A stretch of 64,000 nucleotides of DNA from Liquidambar formosana (GCA_039720395.1 CM077832.1:15318966-15382965), one strand, 5' to 3'; shown: positions 21,880 to 35,649, numbered from the stretch's first letter. Program-made: numbers and translations. Notes: generated from the letters alone by a model not told the origin.

Positions 21880-22283
21880 TAAAGAATATATTTGTGAGGT
21901 TCGCGTTCTATTCACAAAGTGATTAATGAACTTTGTATGCACATTAAGAAATAAAGTGAGTCCCACCTATTTTTTTTTCCATCGCATTCTCATCCCTTAT
22001 CAATCATTGGAAAGAAGTTACCATTCCCATTTTATTCTCATTCCCATTCCCATTCCATTCCCTCAAACCAATGCAGCCAAAAACTGTGTACATATTTATA
22101 CTCTTATAAAGTGACATAAGAATTAGTTGATAATAGAGACTGGAAATTCCAATTCTCAGAATCATAATCAGCCAAGTCGTCCCCAATTAGTGCTCGGGGT
22201 GAGATCTTTGGACCATGACAAAGACTATTGCTCTAAAATCCAATTACTTATTTCTTAAAATAAATAAATAAATTTAAACAAGG
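21880..22283 (+). repeat. Duplicated upstream block B1 (partner 52798-53070)
   Basis: ATATATTTGTGAGGTTCGCG, GCATGCACATTAAGAAA-like, AGTGCTCGGGGTGAGATCTT, GGACCATGAC and CTAAAATCCAATTACTTA correspond in order to 52798-53070, next to copy 4. It is therefore the distal end of the gene-block duplication, and the CACTA element follows within a few bases. Confidence 0.7.
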
Positions 22284-22287
22284 CACA

Positions 22288-22300
22288 CACTACAAAAAAA
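22288..22300 (+). repeat. CACTA left terminal inverted repeat
   Basis: CACTACAAAAAAA, exact inverse of 47351-47363. The next base differs, so the perfect repeat is 13 bp. Confidence 0.95.
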
Positions 22301-22319
22301 TGGATAATTCCCGACTAAA

Positions 22320-22350
22320 TTTGCCGACGGTTTCCTTTTTTTTGTCGGCA
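22320..22350 (+). repeat. Sparse left subterminal repeat
   Basis: TTGCCGACGGTTTCC followed by TTGTCGGCAC is the only clear relative, on this side, of the CCGACGG palindromes that fill the right end. In En/Spm-type elements such motifs are binding sites for the TNPA-type protein. Confidence 0.6.
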
Positions 22351-22442
22351 CGCTACTGGGCGCGAAATCGTGTGCGTTATCTGATGGGTAAATTGTAAAT
22401 ACCCATATTGGAACTGGTTTTTTCGGACAAAAGGGGCTGTAA

Positions 22443-22449
22443 TATATAA
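22443..22449 (+). promoter_or_regulatory. Putative TATA box of the transposase transcript
   Basis: TATATAA in GTAATATATAAGGCAGAAG lies about 155 bp inside the left end and is followed by a GC-rich leader. En/Spm-type promoters lie in this subterminal position. Confidence 0.5.
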
Positions 22450-22474
22450 GGCAGAAGAGAAGAGTTTGTTTCTC

Positions 22475-22750
22475 CGCGCGACACAACCCCTGGCTTTCCT
22501 ACCAAAACCCAAACCCAAACCCTAACGCTATTCCTCACGTCGGAGCCACCAGCCTTCTACCGCCGGCGTCAGGGCTCAACGCCCCTCGCTGCTCAACGTC
22601 GGAACCCGGAGGTCTTCGACAGAAGCCGCGCTCTTTCATTTCGCTGTAGCCGTCGCCACTATCCATCAGGACGTTTTCCGCTCATTGGGTCTCACTGGAA
22701 GCCATCTCAGTCGCTCGAGGAAGCCGATCGCCGGAGCAATCCCTCCATCG
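22475..22750 (+). other. Probable non-coding leader exon of the transposase gene
   Basis: This GC-rich stretch (CCGCCGGCGTCAGGGC, CGCTCGAGGAAGCC) stands out from the AT-rich surroundings. It ends CTCCATCG followed by GTACAT and a CT-rich tract, which fits a splice donor at 22751. No long ATG frame begins in it. A second small leader exon may lie at about 26299-26354, between TTTTAG and GTAAGT. Confidence 0.45.
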
Positions 22751-25700
22751 GTACATATTCCTCTCTCTTTCTCTCTCGCTCTCTAACTCACTTCTCTCCT
22801 ATTTGGGTTCGATTTCTTCTACGTTTGTTCCAACAAACACAAGCAAATACAATGGATTTTTAGGGGTTTTTTTTCTCTTCTATTTCTGTTCTGAAACACA
22901 CATGTGGATACAAACGATTCTCATTGTTTTTGTTGTTTGATTTTTCGGGTTTGGTGGGTATTTGTTGTTCGATTTTTTTTTTTTTTGTGAGCATCTCTGT
23001 TTCTCCCTGTTTCTCCCTGGTTTCTGGTCGATTTTTTTCTTAATATATATCATTTTGCGGACATCAAAAAAAAAAAAAAAAAACCTGTGTTGTGTGAAAG
23101 CTAGATCGAATCAAATAAGTGTTTGCCGGTTCCGGTCCGACCCTGAAAGTTTTGCCAGAGCAGAGAGGTCGGGATACTCATGATAATCGACTGATTCTAT
23201 ATACAACTATACCCCATTTTAATCGACTGATTCTTCATTGCATAAGAGATGCTTGATTCGCTAAAGCAATCGAGCAGCGGTAGATTACAGCCAACACAGC
23301 ACAGTATGGTTCAGTAAGACAATCTGGCTTTCCGGGGTTACCGCGTTGAATGGCGTCGGAGTTACCGGGGCCTTTGACTTGCCTTTTGAAGGATACCTAA
23401 TCGGAGTTAACGGGCTTACCTACTATAGTACCAAGGTGTCGGAATAAGCGGGGTTCGAGGACCCTACTTCATAATAGATAGGCACAATAGAAGGAAGGGA
23501 ATGGGCAGTCGTGAAAGAAAAAAAAATGGAAATTATGTATAAAAAATTTTGGTAGGAAAAAAGAAAAAAAATTGGGAAAAAACTAGAAGGAAGTTTTACA
23601 AATCATATCTCTCGTGCATTTCTTATGCTAATTTCCTTTGTAAGCGATGGCCAAATCATATCTCTCCGGTTTGGCTAGCCAAAGGAAGTTGGCTTGCCAA
23701 TTCAAGAACTAAAAAAATAAAAAATAAAAAAATAAAAGAAAGAAAGAAAAGAAAAGAAAAGAAAAGAATAGACAGAAAGAAAAAAGAGCCCAATTTTGAT
23801 TCACTTCATAACTTTCCCTAAAACCTATACAACATATATAATAAGTAAAGAAATTCCCTAACCCTTTACCACATTACGTCTCTTATTTTCCTTTATTCAC
23901 TAATCTAAGTTTGGTTAGGCACTCAAAAGAAGGAAAAAAAAAAAATTACAAATGAAGAAGACCAATCACACTTCTCTTTGGCAGTTCCTAGGTTCTTTTA
24001 GCAGTCTGAAATTGTCTATTTAACAATTTCTTTAAGTTAGAAGTGCGATGACGTGTTATTCAATAGCATTCTTACGAGTTCTTCTCGTATGGTATGTACT
24101 GACTTAGTAAACTCGAATTTAGTTGCTTTTTCTTCTTACTGTTGAGTATTCTAATGACTGCCAAATACATTTTTTTTGTGCTTGCTGGCTTCTGCTTGCC
24201 ATTGCTAGTTTCGGGTTTTGGTTATGGCTTTCTTGCCTGATCCCCCAGTCCTTGTTCAAAAGAAACCATTATTGGAAGAGAAGAAGTATACAAGTTTTAA
24301 TAGTTTCAATATACATTTCTTGATGTAACTCTTTTCGGTTATTAAACTAGTAATATCATAACCTCTATAATCGAAAGTGTGAATTGATGAATATCTATAC
24401 TGAAAACAAATATATTCTGGTGCCATTTGGCACACCGACAATCATTTCCTGATGCGAAGCTCATGTTGAAGCTGCTTTACTTATTCTTTGAGCTACTTTT
24501 AGTCTATGTGATGGCAGATAAACCTTGTCTCATCAATTTATATGTTAATATAGGGAAAACTTTTCCAAAGTAAGTTGGGAAGAAGTTGTTTTAAACTCTT
24601 TTCTTTAGAAGGAAGAGGAACACATGTATTTCAGTATGGTGTTACTTTATGAAGTTTGTGTAATTTGATTTTTGTCAAGGAAATGATTTCCATGGCAACA
24701 AATAGAGCCTCTAGACATTTGTAAAGAAACCTATCCTGAGTAAGAACCTAACAAATATTGTGGAAAACTAGCTACCATACTGTTAAACTCCAATTGCCAT
24801 GTACAGATCTCATCTCAGATGTGTCCTGAACTTTCCACTTGGTTGTTGTTCTTTCATTTGTTTATTATTTGATCTATTCCTATGCTCATACCCTTGTTTT
24901 ATTCTTTTGCTGCTATGTATTTGTTGGGTGTATCTTGCCTTTTTTTTTCTTAATATATATCATTTTGCACACATAAAATAAAATAAAATAAAATAAAAAC
25001 CTGTGTTGTGTGAAAGAAAAAACAGAGCAGGGTGTTGTAGAAAAATTATATAGTTATGTAACTACCAGTAGAATAGTAAGTATTTAAATTTGGAGTTTAT
25101 CCTCCATAGTAAACCACAACAGAAAATTGACATGTTTGATCAGTGGAACAGGTGCACTGACCCCTAGGTGGTTGTTGGTTATGCTCAAGAACAAGAAGAA
25201 CTAGAAAACATTCATAGATCCAAAGTGGGGATTTGAAGGTAGAAATTCTAGCAAGAGATAATATTGTGTCATAAAAAATCGCTCCAGAACTTTCGCCACT
25301 TTTTATAGAAAATTTTAAAGTCAATTCAAGCTTCTTGCCTATGGTTAGACGTGTTCTAGTAGGAGACAACTTTTGCTATGAAATTCATGAAAATGCTAAG
25401 CTTTGCTCTATAGTCTACATGCAAGTTCCAAAGTTACCACCCTGGTGAATGCATTGCTTATTCTGTTGAGTCATTTGGACATTAGGTGTGAAGGCGACTA
25501 CGATGCATTCATGACATAGATATGCGAAGCTACCTTTCCTCAATGAGGCTATTTGATTTCCTTATGAGAACACTTGTTCAACCAATTTCATTAAACCCAC
25601 CTTTGTAGTAACATTCAACCGGGTTCTAGTTGATTTTCCAGATTGTGGTAGGAAGCTTCATGCGAAACGGTTATAAGGCTATGTCATTCTAGTGACTCTT

Positions 25701-27227
25701 ATGACCTTCAAATGCATTTATTTTTGAATTGTCTTACAATATTGTTTATGCCCCCTTAGATGCCCTGTTCAAGAATGATTGTGGACAACATGGTTATTAC
25801 TTCTTTTTTTTCAACCTTTAGATGATGTTGGGTAAATCGTTTTGTATCATTATGCTACAGAATGTTTCCTTACATAATCTATGTGTTGAAAAGGGTAATT
25901 GGCACCTTAACACACATTCATTCTTGAATTGTCCATATGGACAGTTTAGGAATACATACTTCTCAACTATTAGGTTCTAATATGTTAGATACATTTATAG
26001 ATTGTTCGGTACATTATCTAGATGTTCTCTGGGTACAAGTTCAGAGTGGGAAGTACAATGTACTTTACTCTCTGAATTATGTACTTGGAGAACTATAGTG
26101 AAATGCTGCCGAATTTTTTATAAATGTTTACAGCATACAATCACCTAATAGTTAACAAGTATGCAATTCTTAAATGGGATAGGACCACCAACCTTTATGA
26201 GTACATATTTTCATTTTTGACATCATTACTATTTATTTTTCATGATGTTATCATCGGAAGTAAACTAACTTAAACGTATTAATTGTGTATGTTTTAGGGT
26301 GTTTGTTACGGGGATCAGAGCTTGACTTGTGTGGCACGCAGCTAGCTATATACAGTAAGTTTTGAATCATTTTAAACTACATGTTTTATATTTCATTTTT
26401 GCCTTTATTGGAATATGTTATAGCTACCTAATGTGTAAAACGTATTGGTTTTGATATCCTTTTTTTTCCCCTTTATCTCACACTTACAACTTTTCTTATA
26501 ATATTTTTTCCATTTTGTTGACAGCGCTTTCTTTTTTGTGTAAACTATTTCAATTTTTATGTTCTTTATTGTCTCCGTACTTGTTTCTTAATATAAGATG
26601 AAATGACTGTGTTTGGGTAGGTTTGAGTTTATGGATGCGTCCATTGGCGTTCCATCTGAGATTAGATTAGTAAAGAGTACTATTCTTGAGAAATTTGTAT
26701 TCGTACATTGTGTATGCATATAGTGTTGGAAATCAATTTCTCTATATGTGTTATTGCTAGATCATTATATTTATAGTTACGTCTTTAGAAAATTAGAGCT
26801 TTTTTTTTTTTTTTTTTTTTCCTATTGAATCTTTATGTTTTAATAAAATATTATAAAAATGGGAACGCATTTGATAGGTATTTTTCTTTATTGTAACCTT
26901 TTTAAATATTACTGCTCTTCGTTTGTTAGTTGATGTTAATGACCAATCATAGAATAAAGCATATGTTATTTATATATTTATAGGTTTTATAACTTTCAAA
27001 CCTTGTTATAATGTGTATTATAATCTAGTTTGTAAAACTTGGTAAGTATGTAGAAATTGAGTACTTTAAAAGTGTATACATACTCGATTGTTTATGAAAT
27101 GGAAAATTTTTTAACTATCGCCCATATGATTAGCTATTGCAACTCATAACTTACATAATGCATGGCATTCCATTGATGTAATATTATCCTTCAGGTTTTG
27201 TTATATTCATCACATAACGGGCCCAAC
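22751..27227. other. Leader intron(s) of the transposase gene, no other gene seen
   Basis: About 4.4 kb of AT-rich DNA end at the acceptor TATCCTTCAG (27194). A 60-70 bp piece (CTTAATATATATCATTTTGC ... AACCTGTGTTGTGTGAAAG) occurs twice, at about 23038-23100 and 24950-25015. Poly-T and A-rich tracts are present at 22974-22987, 23067-23083, 23705-23770 and 26801-26820. I could not support any coding exon here. Confidence 0.5.
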
Positions 27228-30200
27228 ATGGACAAGAGTTGGGTCAATGAGTCTAGGGTAACTTCTGTGTACAAAGTGGGTATTGAACGTTTCCTTGATT
27301 TGGCATTTGAAAAAGCTGCTATGGATGATGTGATCCCATGTCCGTGTGCCACTTGTAGTAACATTTATTTGTATCCTAGAGAAATTGTCCGTGAACATTT
27401 GATATGCGTTGGGTTTGAAATGGATTACGCACGTGGTACTTGGTATTTACACGGAGAGCTCGGTGAAGAGATTGATTCGCGAATTGATATGTCAAGCGAA
27501 GACGAAGCTGATGAAGTAGATGACATGCATGGAATGATAGATGACGCCTTTGGAGTGGTCAATTCCAATACTGGGGAGCCAACTGATTCAATTAATGAAC
27601 CTAATGCCGAGGCAGCTAAATTCTACAAGTTGGTGGAAGATGCTGATCGAGAACTATACCCGGGTTGCAAGAAATACAACAAACTCTCTTTTATTGTTCG
27701 TTTATATCACTTAAAGTGCCTAAATGGATGGTCAGACAAATCCTTCTCTATGTTGCTTTATTTATTGAAGGATGCACTTCCCGAAGGTGAAACTTTGCCT
27801 AAATCATTCTATTATACCAAGAAGATTATTTCAGATTTAGGGATTGGATATAATAAGATTGATGCGTGTCCTAATGACTGCATGCTGTACTGGAAAGGTG
27901 CTTCTAACCTATCTGAGTGTACGGTATGTCAAACTTCAAGGTGGCAACCGACAGCCGACGGTGAGCCGTCCCGATCAAAAAAAGTTAAGAAAGTACCTGC
28001 AAAAGTGTTAAGGCACTTCCCCTTAAAGCCAAGGCTGCAACGACTTTTCATGTCATCTAGAACAGCTGGTTTAATGAGATGGCATGCAGAGGGTCGCACC
28101 AAAGATGGGGCATTACGGCATCCTGCTGATTCAGCAGCATGGGCAACTTTGGATAATCGATTTCCTCAGTTCGCTGCTGACTCTCGTAATGTTAGGTTAG
28201 GGTTAGCAAGCGATGGTTTCAACCCTTTTGGCACACTGAGTATTTCCCATAGCACGTGGCCGGTTGTCTTGATGCCTTACAACTTGCCCCCGTGGTTGTG
28301 CATGAAGCAACCTTATTTCATGATGTCTTTACTTATTCCTGGACCTCGTGCTCCTGGAAATGACTTAGATGTGTATTTGCAACCCTTGATAGAAGAGTTA
28401 AAGGATTTATGGTCTGATGGGTTAATCACATATGATGCTTCCACGAAGCAGAATTTTGTCATGCGCGCCGCAGTAATTTGGACGATTAGTGACTTCCCTG
28501 CATATGCGAACCTTTCTGGGTGGAGCACTAAAGGCAAATATGCATGTCCTCATTGTAACCTAGACACTTGGAGTGAGTATTTGTATGAGAGCCATAAGTA
28601 TTGTTATTTGGGCCATCGCAGGTGGTTAGAGTTAAGTCATAGATTTCAACGGGATAAAGCATCTTTCGATGGGAAAACTGAAACGCGAGCTGCCCCATTG
28701 TCATTGTCCGGTACAGAATTATTTGAACAGTGTTGTGATATTGATGTCACATTTGGGAAGAAGCCTGAAGAAGAGACTAGGAGAAATCGTATTGTTAGAA
28801 AACATGATGGTACAATAGTGCATGGATGGAAGAAGGAGAGTATATTCTTTACTTTGCCATATTGGGAGCACCTTTTGTTGCGCCATAACTTGGACGTAAT
28901 GCATATTGAGAAGAATGTATGTGAAAGTGTAGTTGGGACACTATTGCATATGCCAGGAAGCACAAAAGACTCAGTACAAGCTCGACATGACCTGAAACAA
29001 TTTGGCATCCGACATGCACTCCAGGTAGACGAGGATGTAGCCAGTAAAATGCTGCCTCCCGCCTGTTACACTATGAGTCCCACTGAGAAAGACATATTTT
29101 GTAAAGTCTTGTCTAGGGTAAAAGTTCCTGATGGCTATGCAGCTAATATATCAAGGTGTGTTCGTCGTAAACAACGTCGAATATCTGGGTTGAAGAGTCA
29201 CGACTTCCACATTATAATGCAGCAATTATTGCCACTAGTTGTACGGAAGGTGTTGCCACATAATGTTAGTGCTGTCTTAATTGAGTTGAGCAGCTTCTTT
29301 AGGGAATTATGTTCTAAAGACAGCACGACAGATGCTTTTAGTCGACTACAATCCCGTATTGCCTTGACACTCTGCAACCTTGAACGTATATTTCCTCCAG
29401 CATTCTTTGACAGCATGATACACCTACCTATTCATTTGGCAACTGAAGCGATGATAACTGGACCTGTACATTATCGTTGGATGTACCCAGTGGAGAGGTG
29501 TGTGTTCGTCATTGGTAATTATGTTTATCTCGAAAATGTTATGTTAAACAATGGATATTATTTATGACGTTAACATTTCACATGTCACCCCGCTCCATAG
29601 GTACTTGCATACCCTAAAATCTTATGTGCGTAACAAGAATCGACCTGAAGGCTCACTTGCAGAGGGTTACATTGTGGAAGAAAGCTTGACATTCTGTACT
29701 AGGTACCTTAATGAAGTGGAGACCAAGCTAACTCGTGTTCCTAGGAATGATGATGATGGAGGTTCTAGATCAAATCAAGGGTTGTCCATTTTCTCTGGGA
29801 CAGGTCGTGCTTTGAAAAGCATAGAGTATAATCATGTTGGGCATTCTACATTAGCACAATTGCATTCATACGTGCTCTTTAATTGCCCAGAAGTGATCCC
29901 AGTCGTCGAGTAAGATATATTTTCATCATACTAATCTATTCGATACCAATATATAAGATATATTGTCAATTTTATATAACACGGGCTGTGTTGGTCTGTA
30001 GGCGACACTTTGAAATGTTGCGCAAGAACAACCCAAACATGCCCTTGCAAGATGTCAAACGAATGCACAAAGATCAATTCCCTGACTGGTTTGAATACAT
30101 TGTAAGTGCAATATATAATCTTTCGTTTGTCGACATTTTTTTGTTAATAGCTACCAATGAACCATCGAGATGATCTAACCCATTTCTATATTCATAGGTC

Positions 30201-30899
30201 GATAATGAACACCTGCATGATGATGAAGTTGTTAGAACAGACTTGCAATGGCTTGCTAAGGGTCCAGACACTATACTTGGTAAATGTAATCGGTTTGTTA
30301 TCAATGGGTATAGGTTTAGGACAAAAGATGTTGATGAGCGAAGTAAAACTCAAAATAGTGGAGTTGTAGTAACTGCAAGAACAACCAATGATGAGGATGT
30401 CACATACTATGGTAAGTTGATAGATATCATTCAGCTAAATTATTATGGGACGAGGAAGGTTGTACTCTTCCAGTGTGATTGGGTTCAGGATCGAGCTGTC
30501 AAGAAAGATCGGTATGGCTTCACTCTTGTGAATTTTAATCGCCGTTTAGTTACCGAGGAACCTTATGTCCTAGCGTCCCAAGTGTTGCAAGTCTTTTATG
30601 TGCCAGACCCAGTTGAAAAGGAATGGGATGTTGCTATTAAGATTCTACCCCGAGACTTGTTCAAAATGGTTGCTGAAGATGAGGAGACAGATGATGTTGA
30701 CCCAAATGATGTTGATCCAAATGATCTCAATCCAACTTTGCCTATCGAAGCTGAAATTGATCCTCAAATTGGACCTACCATGGTAGACGTAGATATTAGG
30801 CCAAATGAAGTGAGGCCCAATGTGCCTGCAATACCCGTGGATGAATCTACAATAAACAACCAAGCTGGTGAAGATGAGGGCATCCTATATGATGGTTGA
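27228..30899 (+). CDS. tnp2: TNP2-like CACTA transposase, 4 exons, 1,126 aa
   Basis: Exons 27228-29497, 29601-29909, 30002-30101 and 30198-30899 join in phase across GT/AG introns and give 1,126 residues with no stop. The start is the ATG of MDKSWVN, just after the acceptor at 27194; the frame is open further upstream but has no earlier ATG. The domain order is the usual one: a Transpos_assoc domain with a CxCxxC-type cluster (about 1-78), a TNP2 core with SDGFNPFG (Asp329), CPHCN and LDVMHIEKNV (Asp556), a DUF4218 region (about 640-800), and a DUF4216 region (about 970-1045, QCDWV). The two Asp are probable members of the catalytic DDE triad. An acidic repeat, DVDPND, lies near the C-terminus. 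The protein cuts and joins element ends in the nucleus. Confidence 0.93.
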
Positions 30900-31299
30900 G
30901 TAAATGAATAAATATTTAATGGAAAAAGGGGCTTCTTTGGTGTTTTGTTTTGATGGAGTTTTAGTTACAAGTGTTGGTTCGATTTAAATCATATAGCTGT
31001 TTTTGTTAATTGTTGTTTCAAGTGGTTGTGGCTTGGGCCTGAGGCTCATCTATTTTTGTAATTTGGGATGTACTTTTATCCTTAATATTTGGTTTTATTT
31101 CCTTATTGTTTTTTGAGTGAATGAATCATAAAATGGTTGTATGATGCACAACTTACATGTTATTGTTTAGATGTATCCTGTGTTTAAATTAAATGTTGGT
31201 GAATTATGATAAATGTGTAGAAAAGCTATGAATATCAACTTAACTCATACATATATTTAACATATAACATCATGATGAAGCTTGCATATGCAGTTTGCC
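30900..31299 (+). other. Spacer between transposase and TNPA-like genes
   Basis: About 400 bp of AT-rich DNA. CATATGCAG at 31285-31293 looks like a splice acceptor just before the ATG at 31300, so the second frame may be spliced from an upstream leader, as in En/Spm where one primary transcript is alternatively spliced. No separate promoter is evident. Confidence 0.45.
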
Positions 31300-34200
31300 A
31301 TGACACGTCGACCACTCAAGGCACGATCTCCTCATGTACCTTCTTCCAGCACTCATGACACGTCTCCTCCTTCAGCTACCCTTCAGGCCCATCTTGAGGC
31401 ACATCCGCAAGCAAACACACATGAGCTACCTCCTCAAGTAGCCACACACGATGGACCTCCTCCTCAGCCAGGAGGGCATGCAGAAGCTTCCACTTCAGGT
31501 ATAAATATTTCATAGAAGTAAACGAGTGCGATACAAAATGAGTGTCTATTGAATTCCTTTTTATTGTTACTATTCTTTTTATAAGAAACAAAATATTAAT
31601 CAGAACACACAGGAAAGAAAAAATATATATTTGAATGAAGAAATCTGCTCTAGAAGGAAAAATAAAAGACTCACAAAAACCTTTATTAGATTGTGCCTTA
31701 CAATATAAAAATTACATTCAATGTGGCTCCCAACTTCTGATTGGCCAAACTTGTGTCTGCCAGGCCAATTTAAATTTTATTTTCCTACTTTTTTGTTTAT
31801 CATAGAATTTATTTTAGTACCATCTTGGTTCTTCTAAGCGTAATACATGATGTCATTTGATTTTGATGGCACCTTCCATTTTTTCCATATGAAAAATTAT
31901 TTGATCGAACGAGTGTAATTAGAAAGAATGTAAAGTGAAAAACTTATATATAAATTGGTAATAATTGTTGGTTGTGAATGAGGATTGAATCACAATTCGA
32001 CGTGGGCCCCAACATCATCTTGGCATCTACAACTCGACCCTGTAACACTTAATGGACTCACCTTGTCCATTTGTGAATAATTGCACGTTCGTGCCATTTG
32101 TTAGAATATATATAGATATATATTTTTTCCATATTTAGAAGTCCTTAATCTATTGTGGTTCTATACTTGCATATACTAATGCGCATTCTAAATGGCGTCA
32201 GATATTTAACAAAATGGAGTTGGAGAACAATTTCATTTGTATTTCATTTGTGCTTTGTGGTGGCTGTACATGTTCCTTGCTTTCATGAGACACATGCTAT
32301 GTTTGTAAGGTGTATTCACTTGTTTCCTTGCTTGACATGTACTTCACTGAATTCATGTGATATATTTTCGGATGTCTTTTTTAGTGAGTCTAATTTTCCA
32401 ACAAGTACAAATAATCACTTGTTTCATTTGTTAATTAACCCTGCATACTCAAGACCACCAGTTCTTTCTTGCTAGGCTTTCTTAGGTTTTTTTTTTTTTT
32501 AGGGGGGGGGGGAGGAAGGGGAGTTTATCATAAGGTAATGCATGATAGGGCATGGAAAATTATGATTAATGCCTTAATGGTGACAGGTTCGTCATTTTTT
32601 AGCAGACCTTTGTATGTTTACTACAGTTGTGAACTGATCTTGAGACATTGTTAGCATTGTTGGATTTTTTTAAAAAAAAATTTCATGTCTCCAAGTAGTG
32701 CTTGATCAAGCATGCAATTTATAGTGATTCCAATAATAAAAAATTCCCACATTATTTTAATAATATTTGATATCGTTGTACTGTATGTTTTGGTTGGACC
32801 AGGTCCATTGTGAGCACATGAGTTTTGTGGTGGATTTGTATTGCTGTTTGCCATTTCCCAGATTTGGGCCAATGCATCTCATGAAAACAGCTGAATTCCT
32901 TTAGTGCTTGGCCCATTTGGGCATTGAAATGAAAATTAAATGTTTAGAATGATTGTAAATTGTGATGTTCTTTTATTATATTCCCAACTCAACCCATCCA
33001 TCCCTTGTGCCAACACTTTTAAATTGGAGTTACATATTGGCTGTGTCCCAACCCAATTCCGCTTGTTCCTTTGTGTTAAATGTTGTCTGTGCAGGAAAAA
33101 TGAAACAGTGGACTAGATTTATTTTATATAAATATTCATTCTAACTGTGTTCTACCTATTTTCTCACTTTTTCATTGGTTAAATAGCTTACTGTTTTGTA
33201 TGTTTGTTTACATTAGGTGTGCAAAATAAACGAGGTCCTTACCGGGGCATAAAATTGCAACGGAAAAAAGGGCGGGTGCAGATAAGGCTGAATTCTCTTA
33301 ATCAGCCCATAGGTGATTATGCGTCACCGTTGGCGAACCACATTGGAAGGTTGGCGCGAACGGGGACTATTGCACCAATTGATTACATTGACTGGAGGCA
33401 TATACCAAAGAAAATTACGGATCGGATGTTGGAGATAGTCTTGGTATGGAATGAGTAGTACATCCATTCCATGCTAAATTTAACATTTTAAGTTAATGTG
33501 GCTCTTACCATGCAGGAGAAGTTTGACATTCCCCCACGTGGACACAATTGGGTCATGTATAAATTTAATAAATCTTGGAAAGAGTGGAAGTGTGAATTGA
33601 AGTCCAAGTGGTACACGGCTGAGCGCTCAATAATTGAACAATATGCAAATCGTCCAGCCACTGGTATTGTTCCAATCCAATGGATAAAGCTTGTTGACCA
33701 TTGGAGGTCAGAAAAGACTGTGGTATGAAAAAAAGTAGCTTTGTACCATTTACATGTGTAACGCAAATTGTAATTGAACTTTCCTTACATATGTTGTTTT
33801 AATTATAGGACAAAACTAAGAAGAATGTTAAAAATAGAGGCAAGCTCAAAATGCACCATACATCAGGGTCTCGCAGCTTTGCGTGTGCATTTGAGAAGCA
33901 GGTAATTATCACTACTTTGAGTTGTTACAAATACGTGAGTTTCTAATTACACATAATTGAATACTTGTTTACTGGTTCATTCATAAATTCCATTGTGGCA
34001 GGCAGAAGAGCTTCGGCGAGAGCCTGATAGGATAGAATTCTTCATGCACACGCATACGCACCATACTCACGAGGATAAAACTATGGATGAACCCGCCGTG
34101 GCAGCTGTTGTATGGTTACGCTATTTAGATATATATTTATACATGCATATATCTATACTACCTATATATATACTCTCTATAAAAATGTGAATGTTAGAAA

Positions 34201-35649
34201 AACTTTTCACTAACTAATATAGCCTTACTTTAAATTATAATGATAATACTACCCTTTATGTCATGTCAGCCTTAAAACCTTGCCAATGTTTTTTCTCAAT
34301 TTTTTCCACAAGATAAGGTATGGGCTATTATATTATGATGCTACTACAACACTACCACCTAGATATGCAACTAAAATCACCAATTATTTTTGTCTAATAG
34401 ATAACATTTGTTGGTGTTATTGAAGTCCCTTTGGTCTAAGGCATGCAGCCAATATCATTTTGGGGAGTGAGTCTTTCATACACAATCACGTTGTGTCATA
34501 AGTCAATGGAAACAAAGCAAAAAGGACATGGCTGACTTTTAGGCTTAATGGACTTTCATTTGGTGGTAAGTTGAAAGATTGTTAAGTGTGGGTTGATTGA
34601 AGCATGTGGACTTTTGTGTGGTTGGAACATGGAAGTATACATATATCACGTGGTCATCTAGATTATTTTATTCTAGATCCATGGGTTTTCATTTTTTTAT
34701 TTGCTTCCAAAACAAAGATGGGTGAAAGAGGAAGGTCTTAGCCTCCAAGGGTTTTTTTTTTTTTTTTTTGTAGAACTTGTGAAAAAATAAAAGGTAAACA
34801 AGTAAGCGGAATTAACTAATGTAAACAAATCACTAATTTTACATTTTGGCTAAGAGATTAGTTGAGAAAAACCTTGCCAATTTGCTTCCTCATTAATTAT
34901 TTTCTTTGAATGCTATTACCCAGTTCTTTTAAATTGGTTTGATTTTGCTAGAAATTTGTTGAGTTGGGTTTTGGTTTGAATCCTAATAAGCACATTAGGT
35001 TATATTTAATTTTGTTCCTATGAGAAATTAATTTTATGCAATTATATTTCATTTAAATTCTATACATCTTTCCTAGAGTTTTTTTGTTCAAGTTTTTTTG
35101 TTTTGTATTAGTTATTTTTGCTGTGAGTATTTTCAATTACTTTTGATTTGTTTGGTAGAGTTTCATAAGCAATTTGCTAAAAAGTATATGTGTTTGCAGG
35201 CGCAAATGGATGAAATAATAGGAAAAATGCCAGAGGGTACACCGCCTGAGGTGGCACGAAAAGAAGCATATAGACAAGTAATAGCTAAAGAAGGCCATGG
35301 GCGTGTCAATGGGTATGGATTAGGGGTCAACAAATCTCGTCTGCAAGCCAGCGAACAAACTCAGAGATTTGAGAGTATGATTAATGATGAGAGGACTCAG
35401 CGAGAATCCTCTCAGCAAGAGGTGCATGCATTAAAGGGAACTGTTTCACGAATGGAGCAGTCCATGGCTAACATGCAGCATTATATTGTGACCCTAGTGC
35501 AGCATATCGGGAATACCCCGGGGATGTCAATGCCCCCTATCTTCTCAGATCTGTCAATGCCCACTTCTTTCACCAGCCCATCACAAGTCGATCCTGATGA
35601 GACACAGGCACCCGAGGAGACACAATTGGGTGATGTGAATCTTGCATGA
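31300..35649 (+). CDS. TNPA-like CACTA accessory protein, 6 exons, 427 aa
   Basis: Exons 31300-31498, 33217-33443, 33516-33722, 33809-33901, 34002-34109 and 35200-35649 join in phase into 427 residues. The start is ATG in MTRRPLKARS. The N-terminal 66 residues are Pro/His-rich. Residues 67-275 carry the plant transposase (Ptta/En/Spm) domain, with GRLARTGTIAP, PRGHNWVMYKFNKSW, RSIIEQYANRP and MHHTSGSRSFA. Then come PEGTPPEVARKEAYRQV and GHGRVNGYGLG, and a heptad-like coiled coil at about 333-380. In En/Spm the analogous protein binds the subterminal repeats and helps transposition and promoter control; here the repeat block at 46716-47340 is the likely target. Intron 5 holds a Helitron-like 5' end. 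Confidence 0.85.
32488..32520 (+). repeat. Poly-T and G-rich run in intron 1 of the TNPA-like gene
   Basis: A T run followed by about ten G residues. A simple sequence tract with no further meaning seen. Confidence 0.7.
34152..34260 (+). mobile_element. Helitron-like 5' end in intron 5 of the TNPA-like gene
   Basis: TCTATACTACCTATATATATACTC, then CTATAAAAATGTGAATGTTA and GAAAAACTTTTC, match the 5' ends at 4362 and 21748 (minus). No matching hairpin-CTRRT end was found before the next exon at 35200. It may therefore be a truncated Helitron or a chance-conserved end. Splicing of the host intron appears unaffected. Confidence 0.35.

Noticed and set aside
27210..29416. Several minus-strand frames opposite the transposase.
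   Set aside because: They are shadows of the strongly supported TNP2-like exon 1 and show no similarity to anything known to me.
34110..35199. A complete Helitron in intron 5 of the TNPA-like gene.
   Set aside because: The 5' end is convincing, but no hairpin with a CTRRT end was found before the next exon, so only the 5' end is listed.
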